Of a stretch of DNA of 64,000 bases, positions 8,504 to 16,402 are shown in pieces (the stretch's first letter is position 1; every line of letters begins with the position of its first letter). The position numbers and the translations under genes are program-made. A model generated the notes under the pieces. It was not told the DNA's origin, ran no database searches, and saw nothing but the letters and a program-made list of their open reading frames with translations. The stretch is from Rhodococcus_G sp042879035. GTDB lineage: Bacteria; Actinomycetota; Actinomycetes; Mycobacteriales; Mycobacteriaceae. The stretch is from the NCBI RefSeq assembly GCF_042879035.1, contig NZ_JBIAOU010000005.1, forward strand, positions 62,001 through 126,000, written 5' to 3'.

Positions 8504-9577
8504 GTGGCCCCCGACATCGGCGTCCGGGCTGCTTCCACGTCCCGACGCCGCGCCGTCGCAACCACCGGCACCTGCGGGTGGCCGGTTCGGCCTCTTGCGG
8601 TCATCTGCGCCGCACTCGCCGTGGCCGCGGCGGGGTGCACGCCGCGGGGTGCCGACACCGACGAGATCGCGCTGATCTCGACGATGCAGCAGGACGAGTT
8701 GCCCTGGACGGACCGGCTGCTGCCGCCGCAGACCCCCACCGCGGTGCCCCCCGGGCCGCCGGGGAGCGACCTGCCCGCGGGCGCCTCCCCGACCACGACC
8801 GGCGACCGCGCGGGCCTCTACGGCGGCAGCCTCGACCGTCCGCTGTGCGACCGCGACCGCCTCGTAGACGACCTGGAACGTGACCCGCAGCGGATGACGG
8901 CGTGGTCGACCGTCCAGGGTGTCGACGACGTCCGCGGGTTCGTCGAGACGCTGACGCCGGTGCTGCTGCGGCAGGACACGCGCGTCACGGCGTACGGGTA
9001 CGACGAGGGGCGTGCGACACCCCGCGAGTCGGTACTCGAGGCGGGAACCATCGTGCTCATCGACGACCACGGCGTCCCGAAGGTCCGCTGCGCGCGCGGC
9101 GCCCCCCTGGGCTCGCCCGCCCTCGACACCGACCCCGACCCCCTCGCGGTCCCGTGGCCGGGTTACCGGGCCGACCGGCTGCTCGTCGTGTCCCCCGCCC
9201 CCGAGTCGCTGGGCGCGGTGACGGTGGTGGATCTGTCCACCGCAGCGCTGACCGTGCTGCCGCTCGGCTCCGGACCGCAGGCCGAGTCGACGCCCGAGGC
9301 GCCGCCGCCCACCACGCGGGCACCCGTCCCCGTCGCATCGGCGTCCGCCCCGGCGCCGGGTCCCGCGCTCGCGGAAGCGTCGGCTGCACCGCCACCCGCT
9401 GCCGCACCGCCACCGGCGCCCGAACCGGAACCCGCGCCGCCAGCTCAACCCGCGCCGCCCGCTCAACCCGCACCGCCCGCACCGGCGCCCGTCGTGGTGC
9501 CACAACCGGCCCCGCCCCCGGAAATCCGGGTGGAGGTGCCCGGACTTCCTCCGCTGATCATCCAGTTGCCGAACTGA
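8504..9577 (+). CDS. DUF6777 lipoprotein with proline-rich C terminus
   Basis: The protein has 357 residues. Basic residues and a hydrophobic stretch (PLAVICAALAVAAAGC) end in a lipobox with Cys45, so it should be a membrane-anchored exported lipoprotein. The middle part (GLYGGS, LTPVLLRQDTRVTAYGY, VLEAGT, VPKVRCARG) matches the DUF6777 family of actinobacteria, whose function is unknown. From about residue 265 the chain is rich in Pro, Ala and Glu, including PPAQPA repeats, a cell-wall-spanning type of linker, and ends in a short hydrophobic tail. The start is taken as GTG 8504; upstream frame sequence is not coding-like. Confidence 0.8.
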   Translation: MAPDIGVRAASTSRRRAVATTGTCGWPVRPLAVICAALAVAAAGCTPRGADTDEIALISTMQQDELPWTDRLLPPQTPTAVPPGPPGSDLPAGASPTTTGDRAGLYGGSLDRPLCDRDRLVDDLERDPQRMTAWSTVQGVDDVRGFVETLTPVLLRQDTRVTAYGYDEGRATPRESVLEAGTIVLIDDHGVPKVRCARGAPLGSPALDTDPDPLAVPWPGYRADRLLVVSPAPESLGAVTVVDLSTAALTVLPLGSGPQAESTPEAPPPTTRAPVPVASASAPAPGPALAEASAAPPPAAAPPPAPEPEPAPPAQPAPPAQPAPPAPAPVVVPQPAPPPEIRVEVPGLPPLIIQLPN

Positions 9578-9668
9578 GCGGTCGGCGCCGTCGACAAGTC
9601 CTGCCCTCCACGCGAGTCGCCTCGACATCGCCGATGTATCCGCCCCAGCGACGCCGGCCGGCTGCGGT

Positions 9669-11798
9669 TCAGGGCTTGCGGGCCGCGTACCAGTCGACGA
9701 GGTCGGGGACGTCGACGGCCGAGCGGGCCAGCACCTTCGCGGGGTCGCCGCCCTGGAGGATCCGCTTGATCGGCACCTCGAGCTTCTTCCCGGTGCGGGT
9801 GTGCGGGACACCCGGCGCGGCGATGATCTCGTCGGGAACGTGCCTCGGCGACACCTGTTCCCGGATCGCGGCCTTGATGCGGTCACGCAGCGTGTCGTCG
9901 AGTTCGACGCCGTCGGCGAGGACGACGAACAGCGGCATCCAGTAGTCGCCGTCGGGCCGCTCCGCGCCGATCACCATCGCCTCGACGACCTCGGGCAGCC
10001 CCTCGACGACCTGGTAGATGTCGGCGCTGCCCATGCGGATCCCGTTGCGGTTCAACGTCGAGTCGGACCTTCCGTGCACGATCACACTGCCGCGGTCGGT
10101 GATCGTGATCCAGTCTCCGTGCCGCCACACTCCCGGATACGTGCCGAAGTAGGCGTCCCGATAGCGGGAACCGTCCGGGTCGTTCCAGAACCGCACGGGC
10201 ATCGACGGCATCGGCCGGGTCACCACCAACTCCCCCACGGCACCGCGAACCGGGGCGCCGTCCTCGTCGAACGCATCCACCGCGACACCGAGGTACGGCA
10301 CGGACAACTCACCTGGCCACACCGGGACCGTGCGGACCCCGCCGGCGAACGCCGACACCACGTCGGTGCCGCCGCTGATGGAGAACACCGGAACCTGATC
10401 CCCGACGCTCTCGGCCAGCCACAACGACGACGACGCGGGCAGCGACGACCCGGTGATCCCCACCGCCCGCAGTGCACCCAGGTCGTGATCCGCGCGCGGC
10501 ACCACCCCCGCCTTCCGGCACGCGAGCACGTAGCCCGGGCTGGTCCCGAGGAGTGTGACCTTGTTCCGGGAAGCCAACTCCCACAACGTGTCCGGCTGCG
10601 GGAACGACGGGCTGCCGTCGTAGCAGACGACGGTCGCGCCGACGAGCAGAGCGGCGACCTGGAAGTTCCACATCATCCAGCTCGGGCTGGTGTACCAGAA
10701 CAGTGTGTCGGCCGGGCCGATGTCGTTCTGCAGGGCCAGCGACTTCAGGTGCTCGAGGAGGACTCCACCGTGCCCGTGCACGATGCCCTTCGGCAGCCCG
10801 GTGGTCCCGCTGGAGAACACCACCCACAGCGGGTGGTCGAAGTCGACGTCGACGGGATCGAGCGGGGCGTCACCGGCACTCGCCTCCGCCCAGCACATCA
10901 CCCGCCCCGGCGCCGGAAGGCCTTCGGGCACAGGCGGAGGCGGGACGGCACCGTCGGGGGCAGGGGCGGCTTCGCTGTCGCCGAGATGATCCACTCGCAC
11001 AATCAGCCGCAGGTCCGGCAGGCCGGCTCGCAGCGTCGCGACCTCCGCGTCGCGGTGCTGCGCCTTCCCGCCGTACCGGTAGCCGTCGGCGGCCACCAAC
11101 ACGACGGGTTCGAGCTGGCCGAGCCGGTCGAGCGCCGCCGGGGCCGAGTAGTCCTGCCCGCACGCCGCCCAGATCGCACCGAGCGCGGCGGTCGCCAGGA
11201 ACGCGACGACGGCCTCGGGAATGTTGGGCAGGTAACCGACCACCCGATCTCCGGGTCCGACGCCGTGCGCCTTCAGCGTCGCGGCCAGGGCACCCACCTG
11301 GCGCCGCAACTCGGCCCAGGACAGGGCGGTGTCACGCGCCGAATCCTCGCTGCAGTACCGGATGGCGGGATGGTGCCGGGTCTCGTGCCGCAGTGCCTGC
11401 CGGACGTAGTTGATCCGGGCGCCGGGGAACCAGCGGGCACCGGGCATCTGCTCGTCCACGAGCGCCGCACCGACCGGCTCCGCCGACTGCACCTCGAAGT
11501 ACTCCCACACGGCCTGCCAGAAGTCGTCGAGGTCGTCGACGGACCACTGCCACAGGGCGTGGTAATCGCCCAGCGTGACGCCGCAGCGGGCCTGCACCCA
11601 GGACGTGAAATCGGTGATCCGCGCACCCTCGACGTCCTCGTCCGTCGGCACCCACTGCGGCTCGGGTGCGTTCTTCGCCCGCTGCGGCTCGGGTGCGTTC
11701 TTCGCCCGCTGCGGCTCGGCCGCGTCCTTCGCCCGCTGCGTCTCGGGTGCGTTCTTCGCCCGCTGCGGCTCGGCCGCGTCCTTCGCCCGCTCCGCCAC
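9669..11798 (-). CDS. aacS: Acetoacetyl-CoA synthetase
   Basis: The 709-residue ANL-superfamily enzyme matches acetoacetate-CoA ligase along its length: N-terminal FTSWVQARCGVTLGDYHALW, P-loop FSSGTTGLPKG near 330, GGTDVVSAF, RSDSTLNRNGIRMGSADIY, and C-terminal TRTGKKLEVPIKR. It activates acetoacetate with ATP and CoA, fitting its place downstream of leucine-degradation genes, since leucine breakdown yields acetoacetate. The start GTG 11798 has GGAGG nine bases upstream. An unusual N-terminal extension of about 50 residues consists of 9-residue repeats (AKNAPEPQR type). It is cotranscribed with citE, 23 bp upstream. Confidence 0.92.
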   Translation of the reverse strand: MAERAKDAAEPQRAKNAPETQRAKDAAEPQRAKNAPEPQRAKNAPEPQWVPTDEDVEGARITDFTSWVQARCGVTLGDYHALWQWSVDDLDDFWQAVWEYFEVQSAEPVGAALVDEQMPGARWFPGARINYVRQALRHETRHHPAIRYCSEDSARDTALSWAELRRQVGALAATLKAHGVGPGDRVVGYLPNIPEAVVAFLATAALGAIWAACGQDYSAPAALDRLGQLEPVVLVAADGYRYGGKAQHRDAEVATLRAGLPDLRLIVRVDHLGDSEAAPAPDGAVPPPPVPEGLPAPGRVMCWAEASAGDAPLDPVDVDFDHPLWVVFSSGTTGLPKGIVHGHGGVLLEHLKSLALQNDIGPADTLFWYTSPSWMMWNFQVAALLVGATVVCYDGSPSFPQPDTLWELASRNKVTLLGTSPGYVLACRKAGVVPRADHDLGALRAVGITGSSLPASSSLWLAESVGDQVPVFSISGGTDVVSAFAGGVRTVPVWPGELSVPYLGVAVDAFDEDGAPVRGAVGELVVTRPMPSMPVRFWNDPDGSRYRDAYFGTYPGVWRHGDWITITDRGSVIVHGRSDSTLNRNGIRMGSADIYQVVEGLPEVVEAMVIGAERPDGDYWMPLFVVLADGVELDDTLRDRIKAAIREQVSPRHVPDEIIAAPGVPHTRTGKKLEVPIKRILQGGDPAKVLARSAVDVPDLVDWYAARKP
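11656..11790 (-). repeat. Five tandem 27-bp repeats coding the N-terminal tail of AacS
   Basis: There are five head-to-tail 27-bp copies (from 11656, 11683, 11710, 11737 and 11764) that differ at a few positions. Each encodes nine residues such as AKDAAEPQR or AKNAPEPQR. The reading frame is kept whatever the copy number, so length variation between strains would be tolerated. The tail is charged and probably disordered. Confidence 0.92.
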
Positions 11799-11821
11799 TG
11801 TCAGTCGCCTCCTGGTCGCCT

Positions 11822-12655
11822 CTACTGTGCAGTGTCACCTGCCCTGCGCACGATCGCCTCCGCGTGCCGGAACAGCGGGGCATCCACCATCTTGCCCTCG
11901 AAGGTGAAGACTCCGCGCTCGTTCCCGGCCGCGGCCAGGACACGCCGGGCCCAGTCCAGGTCCTGCGCACTCGGCGCGTACGCCTCCCGGACCACCGTCA
12001 CCTGGCTCGGGTGGATCGACACCTTGACGTCGAACCCGACGGCGACCGCATCGGCGGCTTCCGCGCGCAGCCCGGCGAGGTCCTCGATGTCCAGGTACAC
12101 CGAGTCCAGCGCGAACCGGCCGTGCGCCTTCGCGGCGAGCAGCGACGTGGACCGGACGTGCCGAGCGACATCGCGATACGTCCCGTCGGCATCCCGACTG
12201 CCGGTGCCGCCGAGCCCGGCCACCAGATCCTCCGCGCCCCACATCACGCCGACCGCGTTGGCGACCTGCGCGGACTCCGCGACCGTCAGCGCGCCGAGCG
12301 GGGACTCGATCAGCGCGATCACCTCGCGCGGTGCCAGCGACCGGACCTGCTCGGCGGACTCGCACTTCGGCAGCATCACCCGGGGATAACGGGTCTCGCG
12401 CAGCGCCTCCAGGTCGAGGCGCTGGTCCTCGGTGCCGTGTGCGTTGATCCTCACCACGGTGCGCTCCGGATCCAGCGGGGTGTCGATCAGCGCGCGGCGG
12501 GCCGCGTCCCGATCGGCCGCGGCGACACCGTCCTCGAGGTCGAGGATCACCACATCGGCAGCGGCCGCGGCCTTGGCGAACCGCTCGGGCCGGTCCGCCG
12601 GGCAGAACAGCCATGCGGGCCCCGGGGGAACCCACATCGAGCGTGTCTCGGTCAT
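11822..12655 (-). CDS. citE: HpcH/HpaI aldolase family, CitE-like lyase
   Basis: The 277-residue TIM-barrel lyase has the CitE signatures: FCPADRPERFAKA, VVILDLEDGV near residues 35-44, VRINAHGTED, VMLPKCES, ALIESPLGAL, and the late IHPSQV. Members act on (citra)malyl-CoA or related 3-hydroxyacyl-CoA thioesters with Mg2+. It follows the MaoC gene by one base and sits in the same order as Rv2498c (citE) in the mycobacterial leucine block. The exact substrate is not determined by sequence; citramalyl-CoA, malyl-CoA or HMG-CoA-type lyase activity are alternatives. Confidence 0.88.
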   Translation of the reverse strand: MTETRSMWVPPGPAWLFCPADRPERFAKAAAAADVVILDLEDGVAAADRDAARRALIDTPLDPERTVVRINAHGTEDQRLDLEALRETRYPRVMLPKCESAEQVRSLAPREVIALIESPLGALTVAESAQVANAVGVMWGAEDLVAGLGGTGSRDADGTYRDVARHVRSTSLLAAKAHGRFALDSVYLDIEDLAGLRAEAADAVAVGFDVKVSIHPSQVTVVREAYAPSAQDLDWARRVLAAAGNERGVFTFEGKMVDAPLFRHAEAIVRRAGDTAQ

Positions 12656-12656
12656 C

Positions 12657-13142
12657 TCACTCCCCTTCCGGGCGCTTGCGGACCATCGTCTTGCGGACCG
12701 CGGTCGCGACGACGTCGCCGTGCTGGTTCCGCGCCGTGTGGGCGAACGTCACGATCCCCTCCCCGGGCCTGCTCTTCGACTCCCGCTTCTCGACGATCTC
12801 GGTCTCCGCGTACATCGTGTCACCGTGGAACAGCGGTTTGGGGAACGCGATCTCGGAGAACCCGAGGTTGCCGACGATGGTGCCCTGCGTCAGCTGCGCC
12901 ACCGACAACCCGACCAGGGTGGACAGCGTGAACATCGAGTTCACCAGACGCGCGTTGAACGGCGGCAGGTCGTCGGCGAACGCGGCGTCGAGGTGCAGTG
13001 CCTGGGTGTTCATCGTCAGCGTGGTGAACAGGACGTTGTCGGCCTCGGTGACGGTGCGGCCCGGTCGGTGCTCGTAGACGACACCGGTCTCGAACTCCTC
13101 GAACCACAGTCCGCGCTGGACCACACGTCGGACGTCGCTCAC
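12657..13142 (-). CDS. MaoC-family dehydratase
   Basis: This 161-residue hot-dog-fold protein resembles MaoC enoyl/mesaconyl-CoA hydratases: an EHRPGRTVTEADNVLF segment carrying the conserved acidic residue, then LHLDAAFA and NSMFTLSTLVGLSV. It hydrates a 2-enoyl-CoA. Its ATG overlaps the stop of the upstream acyl-CoA dehydrogenase (ATGA), and citE follows immediately. The position equals Rv2499c in M. tuberculosis, supporting a role in the branched-chain acyl-CoA pathway rather than general beta-oxidation. Confidence 0.88.
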   Translation of the reverse strand: MSDVRRVVQRGLWFEEFETGVVYEHRPGRTVTEADNVLFTTLTMNTQALHLDAAFADDLPPFNARLVNSMFTLSTLVGLSVAQLTQGTIVGNLGFSEIAFPKPLFHGDTMYAETEIVEKRESKSRPGEGIVTFAHTARNQHGDVVATAVRKTMVRKRPEGE

Positions 13143-14302
13143 AGGCCCGCCTCCCGGGCGATCAGCATCAGCTGCACCTCGGTGGTGCCCTCACCGATCT
13201 CGAGGATCTTGCTGTCCCGGTAGTGACGGGCGACCGCGTACTCGTTCATGAAGCCGTAGCCGCCGAAGATCTGCGTGGCGTCGCGTGCGTTGTCCATCGC
13301 CGCCTCGCTGGCGACCAGCTTGGCGATCGAGGCCTGCTTCTTGAAGGGCTTGCCCGCCAACATCAGTGCCGCCGCGTCGTAGTAGGCGGTGCGGGCGGTG
13401 TGCGCGCGGGCCTCCATCCGGGCGATCTTGAACGCGATCGCCTGATTGGCGCCGATCGGCCGGCCGAACGCCTCGCGCTCCTTGGCGTACTTGACGGATT
13501 CGTCGACGCAGCCCTGCGCCGCACCGACGGACAGCGCCGCGATCGCGATCCGGCCCTCGTCGAGGATCCGGAGGAAGTTCGCGTAGCCGCGGCCACGTTC
13601 GCCGAGCAGGTTCTCCCGCGGCACCCGCACGTCGTCGAACGACAGCGGATGGGTGTCGGAGGCGTTCCAGCCGACCTTGTTGTACGCCGGCTCGGCGGTG
13701 AACCCGGGCGTCGACGTCGGAACCAGGATCGTGGAGATCTCCTTCTTGCCGGCCTCGTTCACACCGGTGACCGCGGTGACGGTGACCAGCTTGGTGATGT
13801 TGGTGCCGGAGTTGGTGATGAACTGCTTGTTGCCGTTGATCACCCAGTCCTCGCCGTCCTCGCGGGCGGTGGTGCGGGTGCCGCCGGCGTCGCTGCCCGC
13901 ACCCGGCTCCGTCAAACCGAAAGCGGCAAGCGACTTTCCGCTGGTGAGCTGCGGCAGCCACTCCTGCTTCTGTGCCTCGTTGCCGAACCGGTACACCGGC
14001 ATCGCACCGAGCGACACACCCGCCTCGAGCGTGATTGCCACCGACTGGTCGACCTTCCCGAGTTCCTCGAGCGCGAGGCAGAGCGCGAAGTAGTCGCCGC
14101 CCTGTCCGCCGTACTCCTCGGGGAACGGCAGCCCGAACAGGCCGAGATCGGCCATCCCGTCGACCACCTCGTACGGGAACGTGTGGTTGGCGTCGTGTTC
14201 GGCGGCGACCGGCGCGACCACCGACTGTGCGAAGTCGCGAACGGTCTTCGCCAGCTGGGCGTACTCGTCGGGCAGTCCCCCGGTGGAGAGATAGTCGGTC
14301 AT
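13139..14302 (-). CDS. Acyl-CoA dehydrogenase (FadE19-like, branched-chain)
   Basis: The 387-residue FAD enzyme has the motifs FGLTEPGAGSDAGGT and INGNKQFITNSGT, the helix LGMxR-type region, and a C-terminal EIGEGTTEVQ. It is close to isovaleryl-CoA or 2-methyl-branched acyl-CoA dehydrogenases, equivalent in position to Rv2500c (fadE19). It would form 3-methylcrotonyl-CoA from isovaleryl-CoA, the substrate for the carboxylase encoded just upstream. Its start overlaps the accA1 stop by four bases, so translation is coupled. Confidence 0.9.
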   Translation of the reverse strand: MTDYLSTGGLPDEYAQLAKTVRDFAQSVVAPVAAEHDANHTFPYEVVDGMADLGLFGLPFPEEYGGQGGDYFALCLALEELGKVDQSVAITLEAGVSLGAMPVYRFGNEAQKQEWLPQLTSGKSLAAFGLTEPGAGSDAGGTRTTAREDGEDWVINGNKQFITNSGTNITKLVTVTAVTGVNEAGKKEISTILVPTSTPGFTAEPAYNKVGWNASDTHPLSFDDVRVPRENLLGERGRGYANFLRILDEGRIAIAALSVGAAQGCVDESVKYAKEREAFGRPIGANQAIAFKIARMEARAHTARTAYYDAAALMLAGKPFKKQASIAKLVASEAAMDNARDATQIFGGYGFMNEYAVARHYRDSKILEIGEGTTEVQLMLIAREAGL

Positions 14303-16293
14303 TCGTCGTCACCCTTCTCGTTCTGTGCGTTCGGGATCACTCGTGCGAGTAGTTGGTCGACCTTCACCTGGTCACCCGCCGCGGCGTACACCTCCACGAC
14401 ACCGTCGACGGGGGCGGTCAGGGCATGTTCCATCTTCATCGCCTCGACGACGACGATGGTGGTGCCCGCGGTCACGGTGGCGCCGGATTCCGCGCCGACG
14501 GCGATCACGGCGCCCGGCATGGGGCTCGTCAGTTCGGCTTCGCCGGCGTGCGTGTCACCGGTACGGACGTTGACCTCGGCGACCTCCCGGATCAACGCGG
14601 TGCCCGTCGGAGACGTCAGCCACAGGTGCCCGTCGTCCTCGGCGACGCGGTAGGTCTCACTGCGCCCGTCGATCACCACCCGCAGCGCGTCACCGTCGAG
14701 AGATGCTGTCAGCGAATGCGATTCGCCATCCTCGAGCCGGACGGTCGCTGCGTCGGGGCGGCCCGTGATGTGCACGTGCTCGGCTCGTCCCGCGGTCGCC
14801 AGCCGGACGCTGGTCGGGGCCGGGCCCCCGACCCGCCACCCGGTCGGGACGTCCCACGGATCGGCAGCACCGACCGGCCAGCGGCTCAGCCACCGGTAGG
14901 CGCCGGCGGCGACGATCTGATCGTCCGACGGCTCCGGGGCCACGAAGTGCTCGACGCGGCGATCGAGGAGTCCGGTGTCGAGGTTCCCCGCCGCCACGTC
15001 GGGATCGGCGAGCAGGAACCGGGCGAAGTCGATGTTGGTGACCACCCCGAGCACCGCCGTCTCCGCCAGCGCACGGTCCAGCCCGCGCAGTGCTGCCGCC
15101 CGATCCGGTCCGTGCGCGATGACCTTCGAGAGCATCGGGTCGTAGTCGCTGCCGACGACGGTGCCGACCCGCAGCCCGGAGTCGACCCGCACACCCGGAC
15201 CACTCGGCTCCGCGAGATCGACGACGGTCCCACCGGTGGGCAGGAACCCGCGTCCGGGGTCCTCGGCGTAGACGCGGGCCTCGATTGCGTGACCGGTCAG
15301 CGTGATCTCGTCCTGCGCGATCGTGAGTTTCTCGCCGGCGGCGACGCGGACCTGCCACTCGACGAGGTCGATGCCGGTGACCATCTCGGTGACCGGGTGC
15401 TCGACCTGCAGGCGGGTGTTCATCTCCATGAAGAAGAACTCGTCCGGCCGGTCGGCGGAGACGATGAACTCCACCGTCCCCGCGCCGGAGTAGTCGACGC
15501 TGCGGGCGGTGTTGCACGCCGCCTCACCGATCCGTGCGCGGGTGGCCTCGTCGAGCAGCGGCGACGGCGCCTCCTCGATCACCTTCTGGTGCCGGCGCTG
15601 CAGGCTGCACTCACGCTCCCCGAGGTGGATCACGTTGCCGTGGGTGTCCGCGAGGATCTGCACCTCGATGTGCCGGGGCCGCAACACGAACCGCTCGAGG
15701 AACAGGGTGTCGTCACCGAACGCCGACGCCGCCTCCCGCCGCGCACTGGCAAGCGCAGCGGGCAGATCCGCCGGATCCTCGACCATCCGCATGCCCTTGC
15801 CGCCACCACCGGCGGACGGCTTGACCAGCACCGGATACCCGATGTCCTCGGCCGCGGAGATCAGCTCCGCATCGGTCAGCCCGGGCCGGGCGATGCCCGG
15901 CACCACCGGCACGTCGAACGCGGCGACCGCGTTCTTCGCGGTGATCTTGTCGCCCATCACCTCGATCGCCTTCGCCGACGGGCCGAGGAACGCGATCCCC
16001 GCGTCCGCCAACGCCGCCGCGAACGCCGCGTTCTCCGACAGGAACCCATACCCCGGGTGCACGGCCTGCGCCCCCGTGCGGCGCGCAGCGTCGACGACCC
16101 TGTCGATGTCGAGGTAACTCTCCCGCGCCGGCGCCGGCCCGAGCCGCACCGCGACATCCGCCTCCCGGACGTGCCGGGCATCGACGTCGGCGTCGCTGTA
16201 GACGGCCACCGACCGGATCCCCAACGCCCGCAACGTACGGATCACCCGGACCGCGATCTCGCCGCGATTCGCGACCAGGACGGTCTCGAACAT
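14299..16293 (-). CDS. accA1: Acyl-CoA carboxylase alpha subunit (biotin carboxylase/carrier)
   Basis: About 664 residues carry a biotin carboxylase domain (VLVANRGEIAVRVIRTLR at the start, ATP-grasp GGGGKGMR near 166, EMNTRLQVEHPVTE) and a C-terminal biotinyl domain with EAMKMEH near 617. Together with AccD1 it should carboxylate 3-methylcrotonyl-CoA in leucine catabolism. I chose ATG 16293, where GGAGG lies seven bases upstream and the protein begins as homologues do. The frame continues upstream through two more copies of the start region to ATG 16398, directly after the accD1 stop, so an N-terminal extension of 35 residues is possible. Confidence 0.92.
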   Translation of the reverse strand: MFETVLVANRGEIAVRVIRTLRALGIRSVAVYSDADVDARHVREADVAVRLGPAPARESYLDIDRVVDAARRTGAQAVHPGYGFLSENAAFAAALADAGIAFLGPSAKAIEVMGDKITAKNAVAAFDVPVVPGIARPGLTDAELISAAEDIGYPVLVKPSAGGGGKGMRMVEDPADLPAALASARREAASAFGDDTLFLERFVLRPRHIEVQILADTHGNVIHLGERECSLQRRHQKVIEEAPSPLLDEATRARIGEAACNTARSVDYSGAGTVEFIVSADRPDEFFFMEMNTRLQVEHPVTEMVTGIDLVEWQVRVAAGEKLTIAQDEITLTGHAIEARVYAEDPGRGFLPTGGTVVDLAEPSGPGVRVDSGLRVGTVVGSDYDPMLSKVIAHGPDRAAALRGLDRALAETAVLGVVTNIDFARFLLADPDVAAGNLDTGLLDRRVEHFVAPEPSDDQIVAAGAYRWLSRWPVGAADPWDVPTGWRVGGPAPTSVRLATAGRAEHVHITGRPDAATVRLEDGESHSLTASLDGDALRVVIDGRSETYRVAEDDGHLWLTSPTGTALIREVAEVNVRTGDTHAGEAELTSPMPGAVIAVGAESGATVTAGTTIVVVEAMKMEHALTAPVDGVVEVYAAAGDQVKVDQLLARVIPNAQNEKGDDE

Positions 16294-16371
16294 GCCGGCA
16301 CCTCCGGCGGTGTGGAACATGCCGGCACCGCCGGCGGTGTCGAACATGCCGGCACCGCCGGCGGCATCGCG
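16291..16371 (-). repeat. Three tandem 27-bp copies of the accA1 initiation region
   Basis: There are 27-bp repeats at 16291-16317, 16318-16344 and 16345-16371. Each contains ATGTTC preceded by GGTGCCGGC, so an RBS-like stretch and an in-frame ATG are present more than once (MFDT, MFHT, MFET). Only the copy nearest the gene has a full GGAGG. The repeat looks like a tandem duplication of the translation start. Confidence 0.9.
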
Positions 16372-16402
16372 CGTGCTGTTTTCGCTCATCTCGCTCATCT
16401 CG

